From the NCBI GenBank assembly GCA_030849805.1, contig JASANZ010002272.1, forward strand, positions 1 through 64,000: DNA of 64,000 nt. The letters run 5' to 3'. Each line of letters begins with the position of its first letter. Within the stretch, counting starts at the first letter, position 1. A model generated the notes under the pieces. It was not told the DNA's origin and did not search any database. It saw only the letters and a list, made by a program, of their open reading frames with translations. The stretch is from Sergeia podlipaevii. Taxonomy: Eukaryota; Euglenozoa; Kinetoplastea; Trypanosomatida; Trypanosomatidae. The translations under genes were made by a program, and so were the position numbers. This document shows, one piece after another, positions 1-8,433 of the stretch.

Positions 1-153
1 CGCGAAGGCGCGATCAGCGGTACCCTCGCTGGTGCCGGTGCTGCCCCCGCCGCGAGCGCCGCTGCCCCCGCTGGCGGCAAGGCTGCTGAGGCCAAGAAGG
101 AGGAGTCCGAGGAGGAGGAGGACGATGACTTTGGCATGGGCGGTCTCTTCTAA
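1..153 (+). CDS. 60S acidic ribosomal protein P1/P2, 3' end only
   Basis: Frame 1 is open from the first base and ends in TAA at 151-153. The visible 50 residues are an Ala/Gly/Pro-rich hinge, then a Lys/Glu-rich stretch, then an acidic run ending in DDDFGMGGLF. That end is the signature of the eukaryotic ribosomal P-stalk proteins, which recruit elongation factors to the large subunit, and the FGMGGLF form is typical of kinetoplastids. The N-terminal dimerisation domain lies outside the window, so P1 and P2 cannot be told apart. The spacer after it begins the polycistronic stretch that holds all the later + strand genes. Confidence 0.93.
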   Translation, partial: REGAISGTLAGAGAAPAASAAAPAGGKAAEAKKEESEEEEDDDFGMGGLF

Positions 154-849
154 GGAGACTTTACGTGTGCTTCAAAGCCTTCGAGCATAAGCAATTCACT
201 ACAATTTCTGTTCTTTTTTTTCGTTTTCAGCTTATTTCTATCTTAAAATTAAAAAAGTATATATCTATTTTTAAGAACGCCCCTTGTAGTCCTTTTCTAC
301 CTAGGGAGGGGGGAGGGGGGTCATTGAGGTGATCTGTAGAGAGAGAGAGAGGGATAAAGGGGGTGGGCGGAGGGGGGTTTGTGCCTCGCACGTCCTTTTG
401 GAAAGAGAAGAGGGGTTCATTCTGCTACATAATACAATTCGTTTATTGTGTTTGACTATGAAATTGGACACTTTTTTCTTTGTGATGAGTTATCTTACTG
501 CTACTTAACCTCGTATGTTTATCTTTTTGCCTTCTTTTTTCTTTGCTTTTCTTTTGTTATATTTGCAGGTTCACTATCATATATTTTTGCGCATTCCAGT
601 GCCTGCTTTATAGAGGAGCCAGCCTCCTCCTTTTTTTTTATAACTTAGAATTTTTGTTTTAGCGCTGTTGTGTACTATTGTTACTATCATTGTTTTCATC
701 ATTGTTTTTTTGCCGTTTAGAGCACGAATATTTAGACTCCTCTTTTCCAAATCCTTATCCCGTTTTACATCGAGTGTGTGTGGACCTTCGTGAGTGAGTG
801 TGTGTATGTGTGGTGTAGATCATTATCAAATCTCTAGCAAACACAAACC
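154..849. other. Spacer: 3' UTR of P protein and 5' UTR of MID-like gene
   Basis: T-rich intergenic DNA with a purine-rich GGGAGG/GAGAGA patch near 305-400. The only open frame, at about 448-648, starts with TTG and is rich in Phe/Tyr/Cys because it reads poly-T, so it is not credible as a gene. The likely trans-splice acceptor for the next gene is at 719-720. Confidence 0.7.
701..720 (+). promoter_or_regulatory. Predicted trans-splice acceptor for the MID-like gene
   Basis: A T-rich tract runs into TTTAG, with AG at 719-720. It lies 130 nt upstream of the ATG at 850, which fits spliced-leader addition. Confidence 0.5.
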
Positions 850-1278
850 ATGGCAGACAACGGAGTTGACCAAGACCGCGCCTCTCGGGTGCTTGTCGTT
901 CTGATTACTTATGACGAGCCGGAGTGCGGCGGCGCTGCCGATGCGCTGGTGGAGCATGTCCAGCGTGATGCCGCGATGCTTGAGTCTCGCTGCCAACTCT
1001 CAGTGAAGCCTATTCAGGTGCTACGCGGTGGATCGCATCGCGATGCACTCTATGGCACCCTTCAAGATTTATATCAGGTGAAGCCTCAGGATATCTACGT
1101 GATTACTTTCTTGAAAGATAGCAGACCCGATGAGTATCGTAAGATTAAGGAGCTCTGCGGCAGTGTGAAGCCGCAAGCACTGCAGTGCCAGATTCTCACT
1201 CACCTAGACAACTACAAGGATGTGAGCCTGATTATTAGAAATCTCGTGCGTCTTGTACTTGACGAGATGTCGAAGTGA
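850..1278 (+). CDS. Stand-alone Argonaute MID-domain-like protein
   Basis: The 142-residue frame starts at ATG 850 in a CCATGG context and ends in TGA. The whole protein reads like the MID domain of Argonaute: a first strand near residues 14-19, a helix near 31-45, a strand around KPIQVL (53-58), then DIYVITFL (81-88). Next comes the 5'-phosphate-pocket pattern: Tyr96, Lys100 (Y-x3-K), Gln112-Cys113 (12 residues after the Lys), and Arg130/Arg134. In human AGO2 the pocket is Tyr529, Lys533, Gln545-Cys546, Lys566 and Lys570. The Y-K-Q spacing is identical, and the final R-x3-R matches K-x3-K in spacing. There is no PAZ domain, and no PIWI domain follows: the next frame is unrelated. What is seen is the motif pattern; the role (binding 5'-phosphorylated RNA or nucleotide) is inferred. 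It could instead be another Rossmann-like domain. Confidence 0.55.
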   Translation: MADNGVDQDRASRVLVVLITYDEPECGGAADALVEHVQRDAAMLESRCQLSVKPIQVLRGGSHRDALYGTLQDLYQVKPQDIYVITFLKDSRPDEYRKIKELCGSVKPQALQCQILTHLDNYKDVSLIIRNLVRLVLDEMSK

Positions 1279-1739
1279 TAGAGGGAGAGGGAGAGACCAT
1301 CAGAGGAGGGGGAAAGTAGAGGGACTCGAAATGAATACAAGAGCAATGAACGCGCACACGCGTACATATTCGAGTAACCTCTTGACAGCAAAAACGGTAT
1401 TACATTGAATTTTCTGACAATAGCTGTTTATCTCTTCCTAGATGCTGTTTATAACTTGTTACTATGATTGAGTAGCTCTCAAGTCATGTTCCACAATCGC
1501 TTTATGCACGATGGTGTTGTGCGCACACTTTAGCATGTCTTGCGCTGTCACACTTTTTTTTCCTCTTCACCATTTCTTTTTATCGTTGAATCTATCTATC
1601 TATCTATCTATCTATATATATATATGCATTTTGTATGTGTTTGCACTCAGGCACACTTTGCACACACTGAAAGAAGGGCGTGACATAAGAAAGAAAGAAA
1701 GAAAATAGAAGAAGCAGCAATACGAATAAGCGGGTGCTT
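1279..1739. other. Spacer with TCTA/TA microsatellite
   Basis: Intergenic. It contains a pyrimidine tract near 1552-1583, a (TCTA)n repeat passing into (TA)n at about 1591-1625, and a CACTCAG at 1644-1650 that could be the acceptor for the next gene. No credible small gene seen. Confidence 0.6.
1591..1625. repeat. (TCTA)n followed by (TA)n microsatellite
   Basis: About six TCTA units run directly into a TA run, in the spacer before the gene at 1740. Confidence 0.9.
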
Positions 1740-2888
1740 ATGGAGGCATGGCTTCAGTCCGCTATCGCTAGTCGCTACGTCAAGCCTGTTGGGGATTCTC
1801 AAGAGCATCAAGGCGTGTACTGCGTAGCAGCCGCCAATCCATGGTACGACGATGGCGTCTCCTTTGACTGGACCGAGCTTCATCGGAGAATAAAATGTAA
1901 TACGGATGCTGCTGCTGGTGTAGTGGTGCCTGTGGAGGAAGTGCGTGAGTACGGCGCAGCTCAGCTCACTCGCTACGGCGAGGCTAGTTGTCTTGCCACT
2001 GTCGTCGAGGTGCGGGCCCCATGGGAGCTACAGCCCCTTGACCCACAAGCCCAGCAATGGAGCGTCTTCTCTGTTGCAGATTCCTCGAAAGAAAAGAAGA
2101 AAATGCCAGGAGAAGGTAAAACTGAGGAAAGGGGTAAGGAAAGGCTCTACATGTTCACTCGAGGTCCACCAGGGCAGAGGAGCGCGCGGGAAGATATCCA
2201 TCGCGTGCTACGTAGCGTTCAAGATCAACTCCGCGCGAACGGGCAAAACGTATATCAATTTCTGAGTTCTTTTATTATTTTTAGCAATGATTTCACTTCT
2301 CTCTTGCACCTCACAGCTGCGGTGCACAAGGCACTGAAGCAGGCTGGTTTCACGCTTGATGGCGCGGGATCGTGCATGGTGCCTCGGCGTGTGCTGCTGC
2401 GAACACGTGATTCGGTGTGGGCAACGTTACCCCTTGAGGCGGTGACGGAGATGGAAGATGTGTGCAACCTATGTTGTGATCTTTTTTTTCAGTGGTTACA
2501 GGACAGCTACGTGTGGCGTTCTCTGCCCCCCGTGCGGGTATTTCCTAGCTTGTCCTTGAAGCCTGCGCAGGATGGCACGCCTGCTGCTACACTGGAGACC
2601 CAGGAGGCCGCGGAGGTGGAAACGAAGCGTGTGAAATTGTTTGAGAAGTTTATTTCTGGGCAGCTTCTCAGCAAGGCGAAGACAATTGGCCTTACGACCC
2701 TTCAGGAGATCTTTGAAAAGGATCATGATGACTGGACTGCTATCATAACCCCTCGCATCATACAGAAGCGTCCTCTACAGGGACCTCAAAAGTGGTGTAC
2801 GCTTGAGCTGCGTCTGCTGCTGTGTCAGCTAGGCCTATATCATGTAGACCCTGTCGCGGTTTTCAGCAGCATGTCGTCGTCTGCTTGA
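1740..2888 (+). CDS. Conserved-looking hypothetical protein, 382 aa
   Basis: The open frame begins upstream with GTG at 1734, but the first ATG is at 1740, giving a protein beginning MEAWLQSAIASRYVK. Codon use with frequent third-position G/C supports a real gene. It has no obvious signal peptide or membrane segment. A charged, low-complexity Lys/Glu insert near residues 115-135 separates an N-terminal part rich in Trp and Val from a C-terminal helical part. The last 90 residues (from about LFEKFISGQLL onward) look like a compact helical domain. I do not recognise the family. It lies about 460 bp after the MID-like gene, but a functional link is only a guess because neighbours in trypanosomatid clusters are usually unrelated. 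Confidence 0.75.
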   Translation: MEAWLQSAIASRYVKPVGDSQEHQGVYCVAAANPWYDDGVSFDWTELHRRIKCNTDAAAGVVVPVEEVREYGAAQLTRYGEASCLATVVEVRAPWELQPLDPQAQQWSVFSVADSSKEKKKMPGEGKTEERGKERLYMFTRGPPGQRSAREDIHRVLRSVQDQLRANGQNVYQFLSSFIIFSNDFTSLLHLTAAVHKALKQAGFTLDGAGSCMVPRRVLLRTRDSVWATLPLEAVTEMEDVCNLCCDLFFQWLQDSYVWRSLPPVRVFPSLSLKPAQDGTPAATLETQEAAEVETKRVKLFEKFISGQLLSKAKTIGLTTLQEIFEKDHDDWTAIITPRIIQKRPLQGPQKWCTLELRLLLCQLGLYHVDPVAVFSSMSSSA

Positions 2889-3644
2889 ACACTCGTGTGA
2901 TGGAGCGCACCCATGCTACATATATATGTATTCCTCAACCCCGCTGAGCAAGTCGTCTGGAGGAAGAGAGAGATGGGCGGAAGATAAGTGGAGATCATTG
3001 AGTATACTATTGAAAAATGCTACTAGATACCCCTCTTTCCACTTGACATTCTTTTTTTTTTTTGGATGGCTCTTCTCTGGTGCTCTGCACAGGAGAGAAA
3101 GGTGGCATGTGGATAACATGCTTCTTTTCATGAACATAAGCGCCCTCCGTTTTGTTATTCTTCTCTCTGTACTCGCGTTTTCATTTTGAGCTCGTTTTTT
3201 TGCTTTTCTCTTTTGAAGGAAAAAAAACCAATAGCTGTAGCACATACAGAGACTTTTGCCATTCTATATTTTTGTGTTTTTCTTGATGTGTGTAGTGCTG
3301 CTTTTAGTGGGTTAACGTTCTTTTCTTTGTTTGACAAACACGATTTGCCCTACCTGGAGATTATGTCTATATAGAGCACTGGAGAAGGTTTCGCTCCCGC
3401 ACACACACACACACACACACACGCACACACTAAGAAGTAGAAGAGGAACATCATCAGAGAAAGAAGAAGTAAAGGAACAATAGTACGTATCGACTACAAC
3501 TAATCAATCCGCCACATTAGTGCGTTGCGGTTGCGACTGTACAGTCATAGAAGAAACAAGCAAACAGCAACTTTCCGAATCATTTTTTCTGTATATACGA
3601 ATATCAGTTGACGTAGAACGTTGAAAGAGAGGTTGGCACGAAAC
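2889..3644. other. Spacer before VPS16
   Basis: T-rich spacer with a (CA)n run at 3400-3430. Open frames on both strands here are short, rich in Phe/Lys, and lack a supporting splice context. A pyrimidine tract at 3581-3590 followed by ATCAG (AG at 3606-3607) is the best acceptor for VPS16. Confidence 0.65.
3400..3430. repeat. (CA)n microsatellite
   Basis: Uninterrupted CA run with one CG interruption near the end, in the spacer before VPS16. Confidence 0.9.
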
Positions 3645-6600
3645 ATGTCCGAACGTTCTGGGGAATGGTTTGCGTTCTCCAGGACCGTCTTTTGCCGGCG
3701 GCTGACGGTGTACGACCACATGCACTGGCATGAGAAAGTAGGTTGTGATTTTTCTCTAGCTAGCTATTCCCTTTCCGCTGTCGCGCCTTTGGGTGGCTGT
3801 GTGGGGCTTCTACGCGCCACTCCCACATCCGCATGGAAAATGTCTTTGCCAGCGACTACCGGGGAGACGGCTTCTGTTAAACGGTATGCCTCGCTTGCGT
3901 CTTCTTCTCCAATTCTATTGCCACCCGCTCTTGAGTGCATTGACGTGTACACGAGTGCTGGTGAGTATCTTGGAACCTTTTCGGTTCCTTCTAGTACTCC
4001 AGTAGAATCCGCCAATATCGCCGTAGGCACAGTGGTGGCGCTTGACTGGACGAAGGAGATGCAACTCTACGCATTAACTTCAGGCTCTTTTTGCATTTTC
4101 TATGACTTGACCGGGCTGCGTTGTTGTGGTGATGAGGGTAGTTCTCGCACTGTCCTTCCTCATCGAATAGTATCGTTGCGACGGTCAAGAGGTGAAGCAG
4201 CTGCAACCAGTACTGCGATGGACAAGGGGCGAGGCACATCTAGTAGGGTAGCAGGTACTTCTTCTATACTTGCACACTCTGCAACGGGAGAAGGGGTGTT
4301 CGCCCTCGACGAGGCAGGGTGCCTATACGGATTGCTCCACGATGAGGATGAACGCCGATGTCGAACGTACGCGTGCAGAGTGCCGCTGGTTTCTAGTACT
4401 GGCAGTACTATGAGTAATCACCGGGTGGTCCCTACTGCGCTTGCCTTTGTACCGCCATCCTGGCGTGAGGGCAATGGTGGTAGCGAGCCCGTGGCGGGAG
4501 AAGTGGTCGTGTATTGGGGCCAGACGGGGTTGTCTACTGAGACAGCCCCGCATACATCTGTAAGCACCGACAGACGCGGGCGCTCACTGAAAAGCACGAG
4601 CAAGCCTGAGGACAGCCGTGAGCCACTAAAACGGGAAGAGGGAGTGCGAAGCGGCAGCGGGAGAGGGGTGGCAAACATAAAGGAAAAAGGCAGACATTTT
4701 CTTTGCTGTATCACCGTGACTCCTGGTGCCTGTGACGTCGCCGGCACGTCTCCTTCTACTTCTGCGGTCACAAGATTGGCCGTAAGCGGCCGTGTGGTGT
4801 CGTTGCAAATGTGCCAGCACGGCTCTCACTGTCTCGCTGTCCTTTTTCTGCCAGGCATTCTGTACGTGCTGTCACCTGACCTAACGAGCATTCGTTATGC
4901 TCTTGATTTACGTCTGAGCCACGCCAACGGCTCTCCCACACCTGTTTGGGGTAACGCTACTACTGTTGTCGGGGTGCTTGGCGAGGACTTGCTGATGTGT
5001 GGCGGCTCCGGTAGTGGTGGTATCAACACAGCAGCTGCCGCAACCGCATCGCTGATGCCGACCGGCGAAGACGCGTCGGGGTATGAGGAAGAGACTGAAG
5101 AGGATGAGGCTGCTGCTGTTGCTGTCGCGACGGCCACGATGCCGTTGATGGTGTGGTGTGGAACGCAGTTCTTGGCTTTGAACTTCTGCCCTTCAAGATG
5201 CTTTGGGGTCGAGGAAGGTAGATGGGCGCCTGCTTCGACAGTACTGGTGAGCCTTGCAAAGAGAGCTGCGGTGCGCTGTGTTCGCTTGGACTGGGGAGGT
5301 GCGATAGCGATGCTTTGGAAGCCTGAAGTGGATGGCGCGCGCGTAATTACCGAGGAAGGGTGCTTCTGGCTCCAGGAAGTGCCATGTTGTTTGGCGGACT
5401 TGGGTAGTCTGCAGCTACCGTTATGCCCAGCGGCACAGCTAGTGCGTGTCTATCGACGCTTCAAGGCAGGTGAGGAACGGGTACTCACCGAAGTGCGTGC
5501 GCTGCTTGCCTCCCCGCCAAATTCTTCTTCCGCAGTGGAGAGCCAGAGTCCGTTTCGGGCTTATAGCAGCGGTGGCCATTCTCCAACGGGTGCAGATAAC
5601 AGTAGTAGTAGTGGTGGTGGCGGTGCTGGTGCTGTAGAGCGCGCCGCGGTGATGGATCTCAAGGTGGTCGAGGGCATTTTTGCTACTCTACTGGACGCAG
5701 CCTCGTTTGAGGTACTGGATCTCGATCGCCAGCAACTTCTTCTGGAGACGGCTTCCTTTCTCAATGATCTCTGCGGGTCTCGCGCGACGTCGGACTGCCT
5801 CGTCGATGTCGTGCGAAGACTACGAGTGCTGCGTGCGGTGCGCGAGGCACCGCGGTGTCACATGCCTGTTTCTGCTCGTCAGTTTGAACTTCTCAGTTGT
5901 TGCAGCGCAACTATTGCATCACCTGTGCGGTGGGGAGAGGATGGTGGTGGTATTGACGGCTGCAAGACACTTGCAGACATGCCAGGGGGAGGGGAGCGAC
6001 ATGGGACACAAAGGGAGGAGGATGGCGACTCTTACAGGTGCGCACAGACGGTGCTGCGGCAATGGAGGCAAGGCGAAGGACGCGTTCTGGTGGACCGGCT
6101 GACCTACTTGGAGCACTACGCACTTGCACTGGATGTTGCGAGGTCATTGAGGCTGCCGAACCCTGAGCGGGTGCTCTCGCTGTGGTGTTGTGCGCTTGTT
6201 AGGCAGTGCGAAGGGAGCAACGTGGAGAGCAACATGAACTCAAGCAGAAATGATACTGACGTGGTGCTGCCACATTACCTTGCAGAGGATGGAGGGATCG
6301 ACGCGGGGGTGTCTGCCGCCACCTCGACGCCACTAGCGATCTATAGACAGATACTGCAGGTTCTTCGTGGATACACACGGCAACCACCATCGCCACCTCA
6401 ATTAAGCAGCATGGGCAGAGAAGATCGTCTGAAGGTGACTCCACCGGTTGTGCGCTGCTTGGAGGATGCGGCTGCGGAGGCACTTGCCGGCGGTTATACG
6501 TGGCTGGCGCTGCAGCTTTTAAATGAGATCCCACCAGGACCGCGCAAGGCTCTCACCTATGCATCGGCGCAGTGCTGGCGAGAGGCGGCACGATGCTGCG

Positions 6601-7994
6601 TTATTTTTGGGGATGCGGAGCTGATTCACATCGTCATGAACGGACTGCTGAGAGCAGAGGGAGAGTGGGCGGCGTCGCGACTCACTGTCACGGTAGCAGC
6701 AATGACGGCACCACTGAGCGGGCGTGCAGTCAGGGTTTTTTGCGCGTGCCCGTCTTTGCTCGTGTGGCTGTTCACTGCAGCCGCGTACTTGAAAGAATGG
6801 AAGCTCCTGGTGAAGCGACTGCTGCTTCATTACAGACGCAACCCAGCGCACTGGGCACTGTACGCCCTAGTTGCGTACGGACAGCTTCAACAGTGTCTTT
6901 CTGGCTGTGGATCACGTCACATGGACACATTGCGGAAGGCTCTAGTGGATGAGGTGGTACCAGAGAATGTTAATGGTGATAGTGAAGACGATGGTAATGA
7001 TCATGATGCGGTTGGTAAAGTCTCTTTTGTAGCTTCGGAGGAAACCAAGTCGTCAACGCATGTGAGCGCGGAGGAGGACGACATGAAGGCTGTTGTGGAA
7101 ATGCTTAACGTTGCTGGAGAGCTGAAGGCTGCACATGATCGGGCGGGATCTCTTCCTGCGTGCTTTGTGTGTGGGGCGTCACTAGAGAGTGATGACAGCA
7201 CCAATGGTGCGCTTCTTGCGATCCCACACGCAGTGGCCAACCGAACGCCTTTTTCGGTTAGCGGGAGAGATGGCGTGGACGCAATGGGTGAGTGCGGGAC
7301 CGCGAGTGATATCCGCTTCAATGTGTCTTCTCTGCAGGAGGATGTCAAGTGGCTGCGTAGGCAGAGGGACCTTGAGACGTTGCAAGACCATTTTTCTGAT
7401 GAATATAGTGACCCTCTCTTCCGCTCCACTGCTGCGCCTTCACGGCAACAGGAATGTAGTTTCTTGTGTTGTGTCCGTCCGAGTGTGCTTGAGACGATCC
7501 AAAGACTGTTTTATCATCGCGCAGAACGTGCCGCCTCCAAACTTCGGCGCATGTTTGATGTGGATAAGGCACAGTACTTTTATGCTCGCTTGTACGCTCT
7601 GGCCGAGCTCAAGGATTGGGATGGCCTTGAGCAGCTTGTTGGCCCCTCGCCTCCACTACAGAAGGTATCTATTGTTTTTGCTTCAGCTGCTCTTGGGGCG
7701 ATGGGGAGATCATCCTCAGCCCCAACACCTCCATGCATTGGCTACGCCCCAATAGTGGAGTTGCTTGTGCGCCATGGACAAATTGAGCGAGCGTTAACAT
7801 ACGTGCCTGGCGTTTCTGAGGACGCGGCGACGCGCGTTGAACTTTATGTACGTCTTGGGGCTCCAATAATGGCGATGGAGGCCGCGTATGTAGGAAAGGA
7901 CAGAGGTTTGATTGAGCAGGTGATGCGACGCATGCCTGGAAGTGATGCAGTGCAGGTTGCTGGAGCGGAGTTGATTTCAAAGCTGTCGGAGTAG
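3645..7994 (+). CDS. VPS16: Vacuolar protein sorting-associated protein 16 (HOPS/CORVET subunit)
   Basis: The frame is open from a TTG at 3621, but the first ATG is at 3645, 38 nt after a good splice acceptor. It encodes 1449 residues. The N-terminus carries the VPS16 hallmark: an aromatic GEWFAF start, a CRRLTVYD segment (human: YRKYELY) and APLGGCVGLLR (human: APYGGPIALLR). A seven-bladed beta-propeller is expected across the N-terminal half, and an alpha-solenoid follows. The last ~150 residues match the VPS16 C-terminus (ALAELKDWDGLEQL, then IGYAPIVELLV). VPS16 is a core subunit of the HOPS and CORVET tethers, which act in endosome and lysosome fusion. The protein is much longer than human VPS16 (839 aa), mainly through Ser/Gly-rich and acidic low-complexity insertions, for example a Ser/Gly run near nucleotides 5598-5630. 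Confidence 0.9.
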   Translation: MSERSGEWFAFSRTVFCRRLTVYDHMHWHEKVGCDFSLASYSLSAVAPLGGCVGLLRATPTSAWKMSLPATTGETASVKRYASLASSSPILLPPALECIDVYTSAGEYLGTFSVPSSTPVESANIAVGTVVALDWTKEMQLYALTSGSFCIFYDLTGLRCCGDEGSSRTVLPHRIVSLRRSRGEAAATSTAMDKGRGTSSRVAGTSSILAHSATGEGVFALDEAGCLYGLLHDEDERRCRTYACRVPLVSSTGSTMSNHRVVPTALAFVPPSWREGNGGSEPVAGEVVVYWGQTGLSTETAPHTSVSTDRRGRSLKSTSKPEDSREPLKREEGVRSGSGRGVANIKEKGRHFLCCITVTPGACDVAGTSPSTSAVTRLAVSGRVVSLQMCQHGSHCLAVLFLPGILYVLSPDLTSIRYALDLRLSHANGSPTPVWGNATTVVGVLGEDLLMCGGSGSGGINTAAAATASLMPTGEDASGYEEETEEDEAAAVAVATATMPLMVWCGTQFLALNFCPSRCFGVEEGRWAPASTVLVSLAKRAAVRCVRLDWGGAIAMLWKPEVDGARVITEEGCFWLQEVPCCLADLGSLQLPLCPAAQLVRVYRRFKAGEERVLTEVRALLASPPNSSSAVESQSPFRAYSSGGHSPTGADNSSSSGGGGAGAVERAAVMDLKVVEGIFATLLDAASFEVLDLDRQQLLLETASFLNDLCGSRATSDCLVDVVRRLRVLRAVREAPRCHMPVSARQFELLSCCSATIASPVRWGEDGGGIDGCKTLADMPGGGERHGTQREEDGDSYRCAQTVLRQWRQGEGRVLVDRLTYLEHYALALDVARSLRLPNPERVLSLWCCALVRQCEGSNVESNMNSSRNDTDVVLPHYLAEDGGIDAGVSAATSTPLAIYRQILQVLRGYTRQPPSPPQLSSMGREDRLKVTPPVVRCLEDAAAEALAGGYTWLALQLLNEIPPGPRKALTYASAQCWREAARCCVIFGDAELIHIVMNGLLRAEGEWAASRLTVTVAAMTAPLSGRAVRVFCACPSLLVWLFTAAAYLKEWKLLVKRLLLHYRRNPAHWALYALVAYGQLQQCLSGCGSRHMDTLRKALVDEVVPENVNGDSEDDGNDHDAVGKVSFVASEETKSSTHVSAEEDDMKAVVEMLNVAGELKAAHDRAGSLPACFVCGASLESDDSTNGALLAIPHAVANRTPFSVSGRDGVDAMGECGTASDIRFNVSSLQEDVKWLRRQRDLETLQDHFSDEYSDPLFRSTAAPSRQQECSFLCCVRPSVLETIQRLFYHRAERAASKLRRMFDVDKAQYFYARLYALAELKDWDGLEQLVGPSPPLQKVSIVFASAALGAMGRSSSAPTPPCIGYAPIVELLVRHGQIERALTYVPGVSEDAATRVELYVRLGAPIMAMEAAYVGKDRGLIEQVMRRMPGSDAVQVAGAELISKLSE

Positions 7995-8433
7995 ACTGTT
8001 TTTGTTTTGTGCGTTTGTTGCTTTTTTTTTTTTCTGTTTGTGTGCAGACGAGGTGCTCACGCGTTATCTCAGTTGTACACATCTGGACCCTTATCAAAAA
8101 CAAGACGAACAACATTTGCGATTACAAACAAATACACACCATCAGAATACCCCCCTCTCCCACATGTATCTAGACGAAAAACATTTCTATTTACATGTGA
8201 AGAAATTCTTTTCTCATCGTCCTTCTCTTTATAAGAAAGAAGCAATAATTTTGTCATTGCTTTAGGATCTTGCTCTTAAAGGGAAACATCGAGCAATATT
8301 GTATGCTTAGATCTTCACCTACATATTCATATCTGCCTTAAGAAAAAAATAAAATACCGTAGTAGAGACATTTTTGTTTTTGTTTAGCTGTATTAATCTG
8401 CGTGTGTCTTTCCCCTCTTCTTTTGCTGTAACC
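7995..8433. other. Spacer between VPS16 and choline/ethanolamine kinase
   Basis: T-rich tracts and short spurious frames. The best acceptor is at 8386-8387. No RNA gene recognised. Confidence 0.6.
8371..8387 (+). promoter_or_regulatory. Predicted trans-splice acceptor for choline/ethanolamine kinase
   Basis: A T-rich tract ends in TTTAG with AG at 8386-8387, 47 nt before the ATG at 8434. Splicing here removes the upstream TTG that extends the frame and supports the ATG start. Confidence 0.6.

Noticed and set aside
448..648. 66-codon frame after the P protein
   Set aside because: TTG start and Phe-rich reading of T tracts; spacer sequence.
850..1278. Whether the MID-like frame is the remnant of a full PIWI gene
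   Set aside because: The DNA after the stop shows no PIWI motifs in any frame, and the next gene is unrelated, so a decayed full-length gene is not supported.
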